Assembly (NCBI GenBank): GCA_003487805.1
Contig: DNNE01000136.1
Location: 1-5,412, forward strand
Length of the DNA stretch: 5,412 bases
Direction: 5' to 3'
Source of the DNA: Blastocatellia bacterium
GTDB lineage: Bacteria > Acidobacteriota > Blastocatellia > Pyrinomonadales > Pyrinomonadaceae
The first letter of the stretch is position 1; each line of letters opens with the position of its first letter. The notes beneath the pieces are model-generated. The model searched no databases, had not been told where the DNA came from, and saw only the letters and a list, made by a program, of their open reading frames with translations. The position numbers were made by a program, and so were the translations under genes. Positions 1 to 5,412 of the stretch are shown piece by piece.

Positions 1-2
1 GC

Positions 3-122
3 TATCTCGAAGAGATCTATCCGGCGCCGCCTTTGCCGGGATCGACGCCGAAAGACAAGTCGATCGAGTATGGACATGTTCCACACCTGCTCTCGGCGCC
101 CAGGATCCGTGCGGCGGAATAG
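3..122 (+). pseudogene. Probable glutathione S-transferase remnant (N-terminal domain piece, truncated by window edge)
   Basis: The frame starting at base 3 is open from the window edge to a TAG at 120-122, giving 39 residues. It begins YLEEIYPAPPLPGSTPKDKS. This resembles the end of the thioredoxin-like N-terminal domain of glutathione S-transferases, where a YLEE-x-YP-x-PPL segment is followed by a TPK(D/E)(R/K)A turn leading into the first helix of the C-terminal domain. The expected next residues, of the (V/I)(D/E)MW type, appear as MDMF in another frame from position 70, so the reading frame seems lost around 65-70. No all-helical C-terminal domain follows; an unrelated NTF2-like remnant starts instead. 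The gene is therefore judged broken, not simply cut by the window. The family call rests on a short motif. An intact protein of another family ending at 122 cannot be excluded. Confidence 0.4.
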
Positions 123-366
123 CGGCACGATTCAATTTCCTCGCTGGGTTGCCGACAACCTGACCGGCCTGGTCAGCGGGCTCCAGGCTCTTGCCGCGAG
201 GGGTTCGGCGGTGAAATACGCGAAGGTACACAGGGTGCTGGGGGAGGGAGACTTCGTGCTGGTGGTGAGCGAAGGGACTTTTGGAGACCGCCCTCAGCTC
301 AACGGAAGAAAGCATGCAGGAAATCCCGTGGATCGCCATCAAACTCCCGTCAGGCAATCGAGGTGA
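70..366 (+). pseudogene. Decayed SnoaL/NTF2-like protein gene
   Basis: An open frame of 98 codons runs here. Its middle part, about bases 127-294, matches the SnoaL-like/NTF2 fold family (predicted aldol-condensation-type enzymes). Recognisable blocks are VADNLTGL, GLQALAARG, VKYAKVHRVLGEGDFVLVV and SEGTFGDRP. The usual N-terminal helices are absent. The normally conserved YIQHNPQ strand is degraded to TIQFPRW. After the RP of the last block, the expected YDLFR and EHWD segments are missing. A piece resembling the family's tail (ESMQEIPW) appears in the +1 frame at about 308-331, consistent with an internal deletion plus frameshift. The remaining in-frame tail, to the TGA at 364-366, has no family character and runs into the ribosome binding site of the next gene. 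It could be translated, but a functional product is unlikely. Confidence 0.55.
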
Positions 367-368
367 TC
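360..368 (+). promoter_or_regulatory. Ribosome binding site deciding the start of the 2Fe-2S subunit
   Basis: GAGGTGATC at 360-368 is an exact complement of the usual 3' end of 16S rRNA. With its GAGG core at 360-363 it sits 5 bases before the ATG at 369. A GTG at 363 is also in frame but lies inside this element, so the ATG at 369 is the better start. No convincing -35/-10 pair was seen upstream. Confidence 0.7.
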
Positions 369-875
369 ATGATACTGACCCAAGACTCGACCCAAATCGA
401 AGTGACCATCCACGTCAATGGAACTCCGCACGCGGTTAAGACCGACCCATGCGTAACACTGCTCGACCTTCTACGTGACCATTTGCAGTTGACGGGTTCG
501 AAGAAGGGTTGCGATCACGGGCAATGCGGCGCCTGTACGGTTCTACTCGATGGAAAGCGCGTGAACAGCTGTCTTGTCCTCGCGATCAGTCGGGAAGGCT
601 CTTCTGTGACGACGATCGAAGGTTTAGGTTCGATCGCGAACCTGCATCCCTTGCAGTCTGCCTTCATCCGCCATGATGCCCTTCAATGCGGCTACTGCAC
701 ACCTGGTCAGATCTGTTCCGCAATCGGCCTGATGCTGGAAGGTCATGCGAAGTCGCACGATGAGATTCGCGAAGGCATGAGCGGGAATCTCTGCCGGTGT
801 GGAGCTTACATCGGCATCGTGGAGGCAATCGAAGACGTCATGGAGTCGGAATCCTCCCGTGAGGAGAACCGATGA
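369..875 (+). CDS. paoA: PaoA-like [2Fe-2S] subunit of a molybdenum-containing aldehyde oxidoreductase
   Basis: Electron-transfer subunit of a xanthine dehydrogenase-family trimer; it carries two [2Fe-2S] clusters that pass electrons from the Mo centre to FAD. From the ATG at 369 it has 168 residues, normal for the family. The plant-ferredoxin-type N-terminal domain has C48, C53 and C56 in CDHGQCGAC, with C68 as fourth ligand. The helical C-terminal domain has the second cluster motif, C107-x2-C110 (CGYC) and C142-x-C144 (CRC), with 31 residues between the pairs as expected. All eight ligands are present. The protein starts directly with the ferredoxin domain (IEVTIHVNG), with no twin-arginine leader, whereas E. 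coli PaoA has one, so a cytoplasmic location is inferred. It is the first gene of a three-gene operon, and its stop overlaps the next start in an ATGA. A GTG at 363 would add two residues. Confidence 0.92.
   Translation: MILTQDSTQIEVTIHVNGTPHAVKTDPCVTLLDLLRDHLQLTGSKKGCDHGQCGACTVLLDGKRVNSCLVLAISREGSSVTTIEGLGSIANLHPLQSAFIRHDALQCGYCTPGQICSAIGLMLEGHAKSHDEIREGMSGNLCRCGAYIGIVEAIEDVMESESSREENR
861..866 (+). promoter_or_regulatory. Ribosome binding site of the FAD subunit gene, inside the preceding gene
   Basis: GAGGAG lies 5 bases before the ATG at 872, within the last codons of the 2Fe-2S subunit gene. Together with the 4-base ATGA overlap (872-875), this indicates coupled translation of the first two subunits. 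Confidence 0.7.
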
Positions 876-1888
876 AGCGCTTCCGTTACATGAAAGCAGT
901 AAGCGTGAGAGAAGCGATCGGAATCTTCGCGGCCGAACCGGGCGCGGCATTGATGGCTGGTGGGACGAACCTCGTCGATCTAATGAAGTATGACGTATCG
1001 ACGCCGACAGTCGTCGTCGACATCAATGGGCTTCCACTCCATGACATAACGGAACAACCCGATGGTGGTCTCCGATTGGGAGCTTTGGTCTCCAATGCAG
1101 ATGTCGCCTACGACCCACGAATTACCGAGCGATACCCACTGCTTTCGAGTGCAATCCTTGCCGGTGCCTCGGGACAGCTTCGAAACATGGCAACCGTGGG
1201 AGGTAACCTGTTGCAGCGCACCCGCTGTTCCTATTTCTACGACGTGCAGGTGCCATGTAACAAACGCGAGCCTGGCAGCGGATGCCCCGCGAAGACTGGA
1301 CTGAATCGTGGCCACGCCATTCTTGGAGCGAGCCCACTGTGCATTGCAACTCATCCCTCAGACATGTGCGTCGCTCTCTCGGCACTGGATGCAACCATCC
1401 TGGTGGAAGGGCCGCGTGGCGTACGAAGCATTCCCTTCTCCGAGTTTCATCGTCTTCCGGGAGAGAGTCCCGAACGCGACACAACCCTTGAGCCTGGGGA
1501 AATCATTCTCGCGGTGGATCTTCCTCTCCTGCCCCCATCGATGGGATACAGCTATTTGAAAATACGCGACAGGCTTTCCTACGCCTTCGCCCTCGTATCT
1601 GTGGCCGTGCTGATCAAGATCGACGACAGGATCATTCAGCAAGCGCATCTCTCCCTCGGCAGCGTTGCTCACAAGGCATGGCGGGATAAAGATGCTGAAA
1701 CGTTGCTTGTGGGAGCGGCGCCCGTGCGGGCAGTGTTCAAACGGATTGCCGACAGGCTACTTGATTCAGCTATTGCCCAGGAGCAAAACGGCTTCAAGAT
1801 CGAGCTAGCACACCGGGCCACCGTCCGGTGCCTCGAACAAGCGGCTGCCGGCACACCGCAATCACAAGCCAATAAACGAATCTGCTAA
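872..1888 (+). CDS. paoB: PaoB-like FAD-binding subunit with predicted [4Fe-4S] cluster
   Basis: FAD subunit of the molybdenum hydroxylase (CoxM/XdhB/PaoB family), 338 residues and apparently complete. It accepts electrons from the [2Fe-2S] subunit and hands them to an external acceptor. The FAD-binding signatures are MAGGTNLVDLMK (residues 28-39) and ATVGGNLLQRTRC (107-119). A cysteine-rich insertion follows: C119, C129 and C138 (within CNKREPGSGC) and C157 (LCIATHPSD). This segment is characteristic of the PaoB group, where four cysteines bind a [4Fe-4S] cluster. It is absent from CoxM-type subunits. C166 is an additional nearby cysteine. The C-terminal CO-dehydrogenase flavoprotein domain begins around residue 225 (SYLKIRDRLSYAFALVSVAV). 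The start overlaps the preceding stop, and the TAA stop forms part of the next gene's ribosome binding site. The 4Fe-4S assignment is by motif; which of the cysteines are ligands is inferred. Confidence 0.92.
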   Translation: MKRFRYMKAVSVREAIGIFAAEPGAALMAGGTNLVDLMKYDVSTPTVVVDINGLPLHDITEQPDGGLRLGALVSNADVAYDPRITERYPLLSSAILAGASGQLRNMATVGGNLLQRTRCSYFYDVQVPCNKREPGSGCPAKTGLNRGHAILGASPLCIATHPSDMCVALSALDATILVEGPRGVRSIPFSEFHRLPGESPERDTTLEPGEIILAVDLPLLPPSMGYSYLKIRDRLSYAFALVSVAVLIKIDDRIIQQAHLSLGSVAHKAWRDKDAETLLVGAAPVRAVFKRIADRLLDSAIAQEQNGFKIELAHRATVRCLEQAAAGTPQSQANKRIC

Positions 1889-1892
1889 GGAG
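1887..1892 (+). promoter_or_regulatory. Ribosome binding site of the Mo subunit gene, overlapping the upstream stop
   Basis: AAGGAG at 1887-1892 shares its first two bases with the TAA stop at 1886-1888 of the FAD subunit gene and lies 6 bases before the ATG at 1899. Ribosomes ending on the upstream gene sit on this site, so coupled translation is likely. Confidence 0.7.
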
Positions 1893-1898
1893 TACGTC

Positions 1899-4094
1899 AT
1901 GGCTGATGCAGCTCTCAACACAGGTCGCCCGCTTCTTCGCGTCGATGGTCCTCTTAAGGTAACTGGCGGGGCAAAGTACGCTGCGGAATACGACGCTCCC
2001 GATCTCGTTCACGGGGTCATCGTTCCCTCCTCGATTGCAAGAGGAAGGATCGTTAGTGTCGATACTCGAGCAGCGCAAGCGTTCCCCGGTGTTCTGAAAA
2101 TCTTCACGCACGAGAACCGCCCTTGGGGCGCACATTTCAGCGTGTTCTTCAAAGATCCGATGGGGCCTCCGGGCAAACCGTTTCGGCCGCTTCTCGACGG
2201 CCAGGTTCATTTCAGTGGCCAGCCAGTAGCGCTTATCGTTGCTGAGAGCTTCGAGGCGGCGCGCGACGCGGCCGCGCTCGTCAGAGTTTCATACCATACT
2301 GAAGCTCATAAGACCGATTTAGAGAAAGAGGCGGTGCATGCCTACACACCTCCGAGGACCAGGTTAGGTGTTCCCCCAACACCCAAGCCTACCGGCGACG
2401 CCGACCGAGCCTTCGCGTCTTCGCCCGTCAAAGTAGAAGCGACGTATCGCGCTTCGCCAGAGAACCATCATCCAATGGAACTCTTCGCATCCACAGTGGT
2501 CTGGGGTGCGGACAAGACTATCACCGTATATGACAAGACCCAGAGCCCGAAGAGCGTGCAAATCTATCTCAAGGCTGCATTTCTCCTGTTCGGCCGTCGT
2601 GTCCGTGTCGTGAGTCCTTATGTGGGGGGAGCTTTTGGCTTGGGCCTTCGGCCTCAGCAATCGGTCTTCCTGGCCATGCTTGCAGCTAAGGCTCTCAAGC
2701 GATCAGTTCGTGTTGTCATCCCCAGGGACCAGATGTACACGCTCGGTTACCGGGCCAACGCCATCCAGACTGTATCTCTCGGCGCAGATGAGGACGGTCA
2801 CCTTCATGCGCTCAAGCAGGAGGCGATCGCTGCCACGTCCCAATACGAAGACGCCCAGGACCCGATGCTTTTCTTCTCCGGCCTTCTATACGGGTGTGAG
2901 AATGTGAAGCTCGCCTACAAGCTTGCCAAGCTTGACACCATCTCGCCATGCGACATGCGCGCCCCAGGCGCCGCGACGGGAATGTTTGCTCTCGAATCCG
3001 CGATGGACGAGTTGGCATACGCAACCGGCCGAGACCCTTTGGATCTCCGTCTGGAGAACTATATCGATTACGACCAGATGGAGCATCGCAAGATGAGCAG
3101 CAAGGCCCTGCGGGATTGCTACACGCAGGGCGCTGACAAGTTCGGCTGGTCTGCACGAACGGCGGCGCCGCGATCCATGCGTGACGGTCGCGATCTGATT
3201 GGCTGGGGCATGGCGACAGGGATCTGGGATGCGGCTCTTTCGCCGCTTCCTGCTCGTGCCACGGTCACCCTGACCGCAGACAACCGTCTGGAGGTAACCA
3301 CTTCGGTGACTGATATCGGAACAGGGACATACACCATCCTGAGTCAGCTCGCCGCAGATGCGATGCAACTTCCCATGGACCGAGTCACAACCCGGCTGGG
3401 TGATTCTTCCTTACCCTACAACCCAACCCAGGGGGGATCGTGGACTGCCTCCACTGCTGGTTCCGCCGTTCAGGCTGCGTGTGAAAAGCTGAAAGATAAG
3501 CTGCTCAAACATTCTCATCGCACAGACCAAGCCAGCTTGACTTCGGACCCGAGCGTAGAATTCGTCACTTTGCTCAACGTGGCTGGCAAAGCAAGGATGG
3601 AAGCGACTGCAACGATTACAAATCTACCCTTCGGCAAGAAGTTCACGAGCGCCACACATTCCGCGGTGTTCGTTGAAGTTCGGATTGATGAAGAACTCGG
3701 CGCGATCAGGGTCACGCGTGTCGTCTCCGCGATCGCGGCCGGACGCATTCTCAATCCATTGACGGCACAAAGCCAGATTCGCGGCGCTGCAATCATGGCG
3801 ATCGGTAAGGCACTTCACGAAGATGCAGCGAGCGATCACAACCTTGGCCGCTGCATGGCGCACAGCTTCGCGGACTATCACATCCCGTCCAATGCAGATG
3901 TCTTCGATCTCGAAGTCATCTTCGTCAAAGAACTGGATACCGAGGTGAGTCCGATCGGGACGAAGGGACTGGGCGAGATCGGTTCGGTTGCAGTGGCGCC
4001 GGCAATCGCAAATGCGGTGTTCCATGCCACCGGATACCGCGTCCGCGAACTCCCCATTACGATTGATCGCCTGTTGCCTGGTCTGCCCCTGTGA
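1899..4094 (+). CDS. paoC: PaoC-like molybdopterin-binding catalytic subunit of aldehyde oxidoreductase
   Basis: Catalytic subunit of the trimer. It binds the molybdenum cofactor and oxidises the substrate, most likely an aldehyde to its acid, using water. It has 731 residues, about the size of E. coli PaoC. The N-terminal hammerhead domain covers roughly residues 15-125 (LKVTGGAKYAAEY; GQPVALIVAESFEAA). The Mo-cofactor domains follow, with HHPMEL (190-195), VGGAFG (242-247), MRAPGAA (353-359), DIGTGT (472-477) and GGSW (512-515). The catalytic base glutamate of the family is present as E693 in GTKGLGEIG, so the enzyme looks active. There is no signal peptide. Ten bases separate it from the FAD gene. 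The extreme C-terminus (PGLPL after DRLL) is slightly longer than I expect for the family and abuts dehydrogenase debris, so the last codons may derive from a junction. The substrate cannot be read from the sequence; a heterocycle hydroxylase is possible but less likely given the PaoB-type partner. Confidence 0.93.
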   Translation: MADAALNTGRPLLRVDGPLKVTGGAKYAAEYDAPDLVHGVIVPSSIARGRIVSVDTRAAQAFPGVLKIFTHENRPWGAHFSVFFKDPMGPPGKPFRPLLDGQVHFSGQPVALIVAESFEAARDAAALVRVSYHTEAHKTDLEKEAVHAYTPPRTRLGVPPTPKPTGDADRAFASSPVKVEATYRASPENHHPMELFASTVVWGADKTITVYDKTQSPKSVQIYLKAAFLLFGRRVRVVSPYVGGAFGLGLRPQQSVFLAMLAAKALKRSVRVVIPRDQMYTLGYRANAIQTVSLGADEDGHLHALKQEAIAATSQYEDAQDPMLFFSGLLYGCENVKLAYKLAKLDTISPCDMRAPGAATGMFALESAMDELAYATGRDPLDLRLENYIDYDQMEHRKMSSKALRDCYTQGADKFGWSARTAAPRSMRDGRDLIGWGMATGIWDAALSPLPARATVTLTADNRLEVTTSVTDIGTGTYTILSQLAADAMQLPMDRVTTRLGDSSLPYNPTQGGSWTASTAGSAVQAACEKLKDKLLKHSHRTDQASLTSDPSVEFVTLLNVAGKARMEATATITNLPFGKKFTSATHSAVFVEVRIDEELGAIRVTRVVSAIAAGRILNPLTAQSQIRGAAIMAIGKALHEDAASDHNLGRCMAHSFADYHIPSNADVFDLEVIFVKELDTEVSPIGTKGLGEIGSVAVAPAIANAVFHATGYRVRELPITIDRLLPGLPL

Positions 4095-4301
4095 GAGTGA
4101 GCCGACAGTGCGGCTCAGTTGAGGTGGCGCTCGTACAGGCGTTGAAGTTGCGGGCGATCGGAGGAGCCGCGCTCGACGATTGCGCGAGAGCAGCCCTAGC
4201 GCTGGTACCCGATGCGGTGCCGACTGGGTAACAAGGGCGCGACCATAATCACGAAAGCGGTAGCAGGAGTTCTGGCCGAGTTCTTTGCCGCCGCACGCTG
4301 A
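4091..4301 (+). pseudogene. Decayed 3' end of a D-2-hydroxyacid dehydrogenase gene
   Basis: This apparent spacer contains a gene fragment. Read from 4091, the frame gives VRVSRQCGSVEVALVQALK, then LRAIGGAALD, up to base 4177. This aligns without gaps to the SRGPIVDEAALIEALQ and ARRIAGAAVD segment of the intact dehydrogenase downstream, with 13 of 26 residues identical from SR to the final D. The frame then stops at 4229-4231. In the +1 frame from 4212, RLGNKGAT (4221-4244) and then V, L and FF line up with RKLDNVLAT and the tail of the same protein, up to a TGA at 4299-4301. The distance from the D codon (4175) to the L codon (4224) is 49 bases, against 48 in the intact gene, so a single-base insertion explains the shift. 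The catalytic histidine position is lost (PHIG replaced by IITK). The 5' two-thirds of the gene are absent; homology starts at the stop codon of the Mo subunit gene. Confidence 0.6.
4098..4117 (+). terminator. Possible weak hairpin just after the Mo subunit gene
   Basis: TGAGCCG (4098-4104) and CGGCTCA (4111-4117) form a perfect 7-bp stem with a 6-base loop, 3 bases after the operon's last stop codon. No T-run follows, so it is not a standard intrinsic terminator. It lies within the dehydrogenase remnant and may be accidental. At most it could protect the transcript's 3' end or weakly attenuate transcription. Confidence 0.25.
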
Positions 4302-4302
4302 C

Positions 4303-4308
4303 GGAGGG
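4303..4308 (+). promoter_or_regulatory. Ribosome binding site of the D-2-hydroxyacid dehydrogenase gene
   Basis: GGAGGG lies 5 bases before the ATG at 4314 and supports this start. It follows directly on the stop of the dehydrogenase remnant (4299-4301). No clear promoter was recognised between 4095 and 4300. Confidence 0.65.
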
Positions 4309-4313
4309 TACCG

Positions 4314-5255
4314 ATGAAGGTTGCGATCCTCGACGACTACCAGAACGTCGCGCTGCGGCTCGCCGACTGGTCGGGCGTCCGGCGCCACGCCGAGATCACC
4401 GTGTTCAACGACCACGTTGCCGAGCCCTCGGCGGTGGTCGAGCGCTTGCGGCCGTTCGACGCGGTATGCGTTATGCGCGAACGCACGCCGCTCACTAGGG
4501 AGATCCTACAGCAGCTACCGAACCTCAAGCTGATAGCTTCGACAGGACCCCGAAACGCATCTATCGAGACCCAGACCGCGGCCGATCTCGGCATCGCGGT
4601 CACCGCGACGGGCTACGATTCCACTCCGACCATCGAACTCGCCTGGTCGCTGATCCTGGCGAGCATGCGGGGCATCGACCGGGAAGCCGCTTCGCTGAAG
4701 GCGGGTGGGTGGCAGACCGGCCTCGGCTCCAACTTGCGAGGCAAAGGTCTCGCAATCGTCGGGTTGGGCAACATTGGAAGAGAGGTCGCGCGCATCGGTG
4801 TCGCCTTCGGGATGAAAGTGATCGCCTGGAGCCAGAACCTTACCGAGGTGAAGGCCAGCGCTGCCGGCGCCACTCTCGTAGACAAGCAGACACTGTTCCG
4901 CGAGGCGGATGTCGTCACGGTCCATCTCGTCCTGAGCGGCCGCACCAGAGGCCTGATCGGAGCGCCCGAGTTTGCCCTGATGAAGCCGAACGCCAGGTTC
5001 GTGAATACATCACGGGGTCCGATCGTCGATGAGGCGGCCCTGATCGAGGCGCTGCAGGCGCGCAGGATCGCCGGCGCAGCGGTCGATGTATTCGACGTGG
5101 AGCCGTTGCCTACCGATCACCCCTTCCGGAAGCTGGACAACGTCCTCGCGACGCCTCACATCGGCTACGTCACCGAGGACCTCTATCGCATTTTCTATGC
5201 AGATGCTGCGGTCAATATTGCCACTTGGCTCGAAGCCAACTCGGCGGTCTCCTAG
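4314..5255 (+). CDS. D-2-hydroxyacid dehydrogenase family protein (NAD(P)-dependent)
   Basis: Soluble oxidoreductase that interconverts a 2-oxoacid and a D-2-hydroxyacid. It has 313 residues and is complete, of the short form without a C-terminal ACT domain. The substrate-binding domain is made of about residues 1-100 plus the C-terminal tail; the N-terminus MKVAILDDYQNVAL is typical of this subfamily. The Rossmann domain has G150-L-G-N-I-G155 (GxGxxG). The catalytic triad is complete: R234 in SRGPIVDE, E263 in DVFDVEPL and H282 in TPHIGY. The second Rossmann strand ends in AWSQNL, with no acidic residue at the usual NAD-ribose position, so NADP use is possible; I cannot settle the cofactor. 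The start is supported by GGAGGG at 4303-4308. Base composition is richer in GC than the upstream operon. The substrate is unknown: similarity to phosphoglycerate, glycerate or hydroxypyruvate enzymes is only at family level. A fragment of a related gene lies directly upstream. Confidence 0.93.
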   Translation: MKVAILDDYQNVALRLADWSGVRRHAEITVFNDHVAEPSAVVERLRPFDAVCVMRERTPLTREILQQLPNLKLIASTGPRNASIETQTAADLGIAVTATGYDSTPTIELAWSLILASMRGIDREAASLKAGGWQTGLGSNLRGKGLAIVGLGNIGREVARIGVAFGMKVIAWSQNLTEVKASAAGATLVDKQTLFREADVVTVHLVLSGRTRGLIGAPEFALMKPNARFVNTSRGPIVDEAALIEALQARRIAGAAVDVFDVEPLPTDHPFRKLDNVLATPHIGYVTEDLYRIFYADAAVNIATWLEANSAVS

Positions 5256-5412
5256 CAGGCCGCTGCAACGGCTCGGCAAAGGCAGTTCGGAATTGACCAT
5301 CTCCAAAGCGAGCGCAAATCTGCTTACGCCACGAGGCCAACATTGCGCATCGCACATTGTTGCTCGCCTACACACACATCAAAGCTTTCGGGCAGCGGCC
5401 GTGCCGCCGGCC
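5256..5412. other. Tail of the window without a recognised gene
   Basis: No supported gene or RNA was found here. GCCG and CGGC (within 5260-5273) could form only a 4-bp stem with a 6-base loop, with no T-run, so there is no convincing terminator for the dehydrogenase gene. On the minus strand, one frame is open for about 28 codons from the window edge to a TAA near 5327. It might be the C-terminus of a convergent gene, but it shows no motif I recognise. Confidence 0.3.

Noticed and set aside
363..368. GTG at 363 as the start of the 2Fe-2S subunit.
   Set aside because: It lies inside the GAGGTGATC ribosome binding site, which is correctly spaced for the ATG at 369.
624..950. Minus-strand open frames over the 2Fe-2S and FAD subunit genes.
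   Set aside because: They are antisense to well-supported coding sequence, lack motifs and show no plausible ribosome binding site.
4212..4301. A small independent protein starting at the ATG at 4212 (29 residues).
   Set aside because: It has no good ribosome binding site, and its spacing and residues fit the frameshifted tail of the dehydrogenase remnant better.
3624..4415. A 263-codon open frame on the minus strand spanning the Mo subunit end, the spacer and the dehydrogenase start.
   Set aside because: It is antisense to two clear genes and a gene remnant, shows no recognisable domain, and is rich in R, S and P as expected for a shadow frame in GC-rich DNA.
5386..5412. GC-rich near-palindromic stretch (GGCA, then GCGGCCG, then TGCC) at the window end as a terminator or protein-binding site.
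   Set aside because: The stem is only 4 bp around a GC-rich centre, there is no T-run, and such patterns are common by chance in GC-rich DNA.
1..5412. CRISPR array, tRNA, rRNA, insertion sequence ends or a new defence-type system.
   Set aside because: No regularly spaced repeats, cloverleaf-like segment, transposase motif or terminal inverted repeats were seen. The intact genes are known metabolic families.

Overview
The window reads as a chromosomal segment of a moderately GC-rich bacterium. Strong AGGAG-type ribosome binding sites, the protein families and the residue usage suggest a proteobacterium (Rhizobiales- or Burkholderiales-like). That placement is an inference; nothing here fixes the taxon. 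All intact genes lie on the + strand.

Layout. Positions 1 to about 360 hold no intact gene. They contain debris: the end of a probable glutathione S-transferase N-terminal domain, which loses its frame near position 65-70, then a broken SnoaL/NTF2-like gene. Positions 369-4094 are a tight three-gene operon for a heterotrimeric molybdenum hydroxylase of the xanthine dehydrogenase family. Its order is [2Fe-2S] subunit, FAD subunit, molybdopterin subunit. The FAD subunit carries the extra four-cysteine segment typical of PaoB-type subunits, so the closest characterised relative I recognise is the E. coli aldehyde oxidoreductase PaoABC. Positions 4095-4313 look like a spacer but contain the decayed 3' end of a D-2-hydroxyacid dehydrogenase gene. 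It is colinear with the C-terminal part of the intact gene that follows, with one +1 frameshift. Positions 4314-5255 are that intact D-2-hydroxyacid dehydrogenase. Positions 5256-5412 hold no supported gene.

How the genes work together. The trimer should oxidise an aldehyde (or hydroxylate an aromatic heterocycle) with water as oxygen donor. Electrons would pass from the Mo centre through two [2Fe-2S] clusters to FAD, and probably also to a [4Fe-4S] cluster in the FAD subunit. The small subunit has no twin-arginine leader, so the complex is predicted to be cytoplasmic, unlike periplasmic E. coli PaoABC. The dehydrogenase would interconvert a 2-oxoacid and a D-2-hydroxyacid with NAD(P). A shared pathway with the trimer is possible but not shown: the two are separated by pseudogene debris and differ in base composition.

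The most notable point is that gene remnants flank the operon on both sides, almost touching its first ribosome binding site and its last stop codon. This suggests the operon arrived, or was joined to its present neighbours, by rearrangement. I found no RNA gene, CRISPR array, insertion sequence or clear new system.
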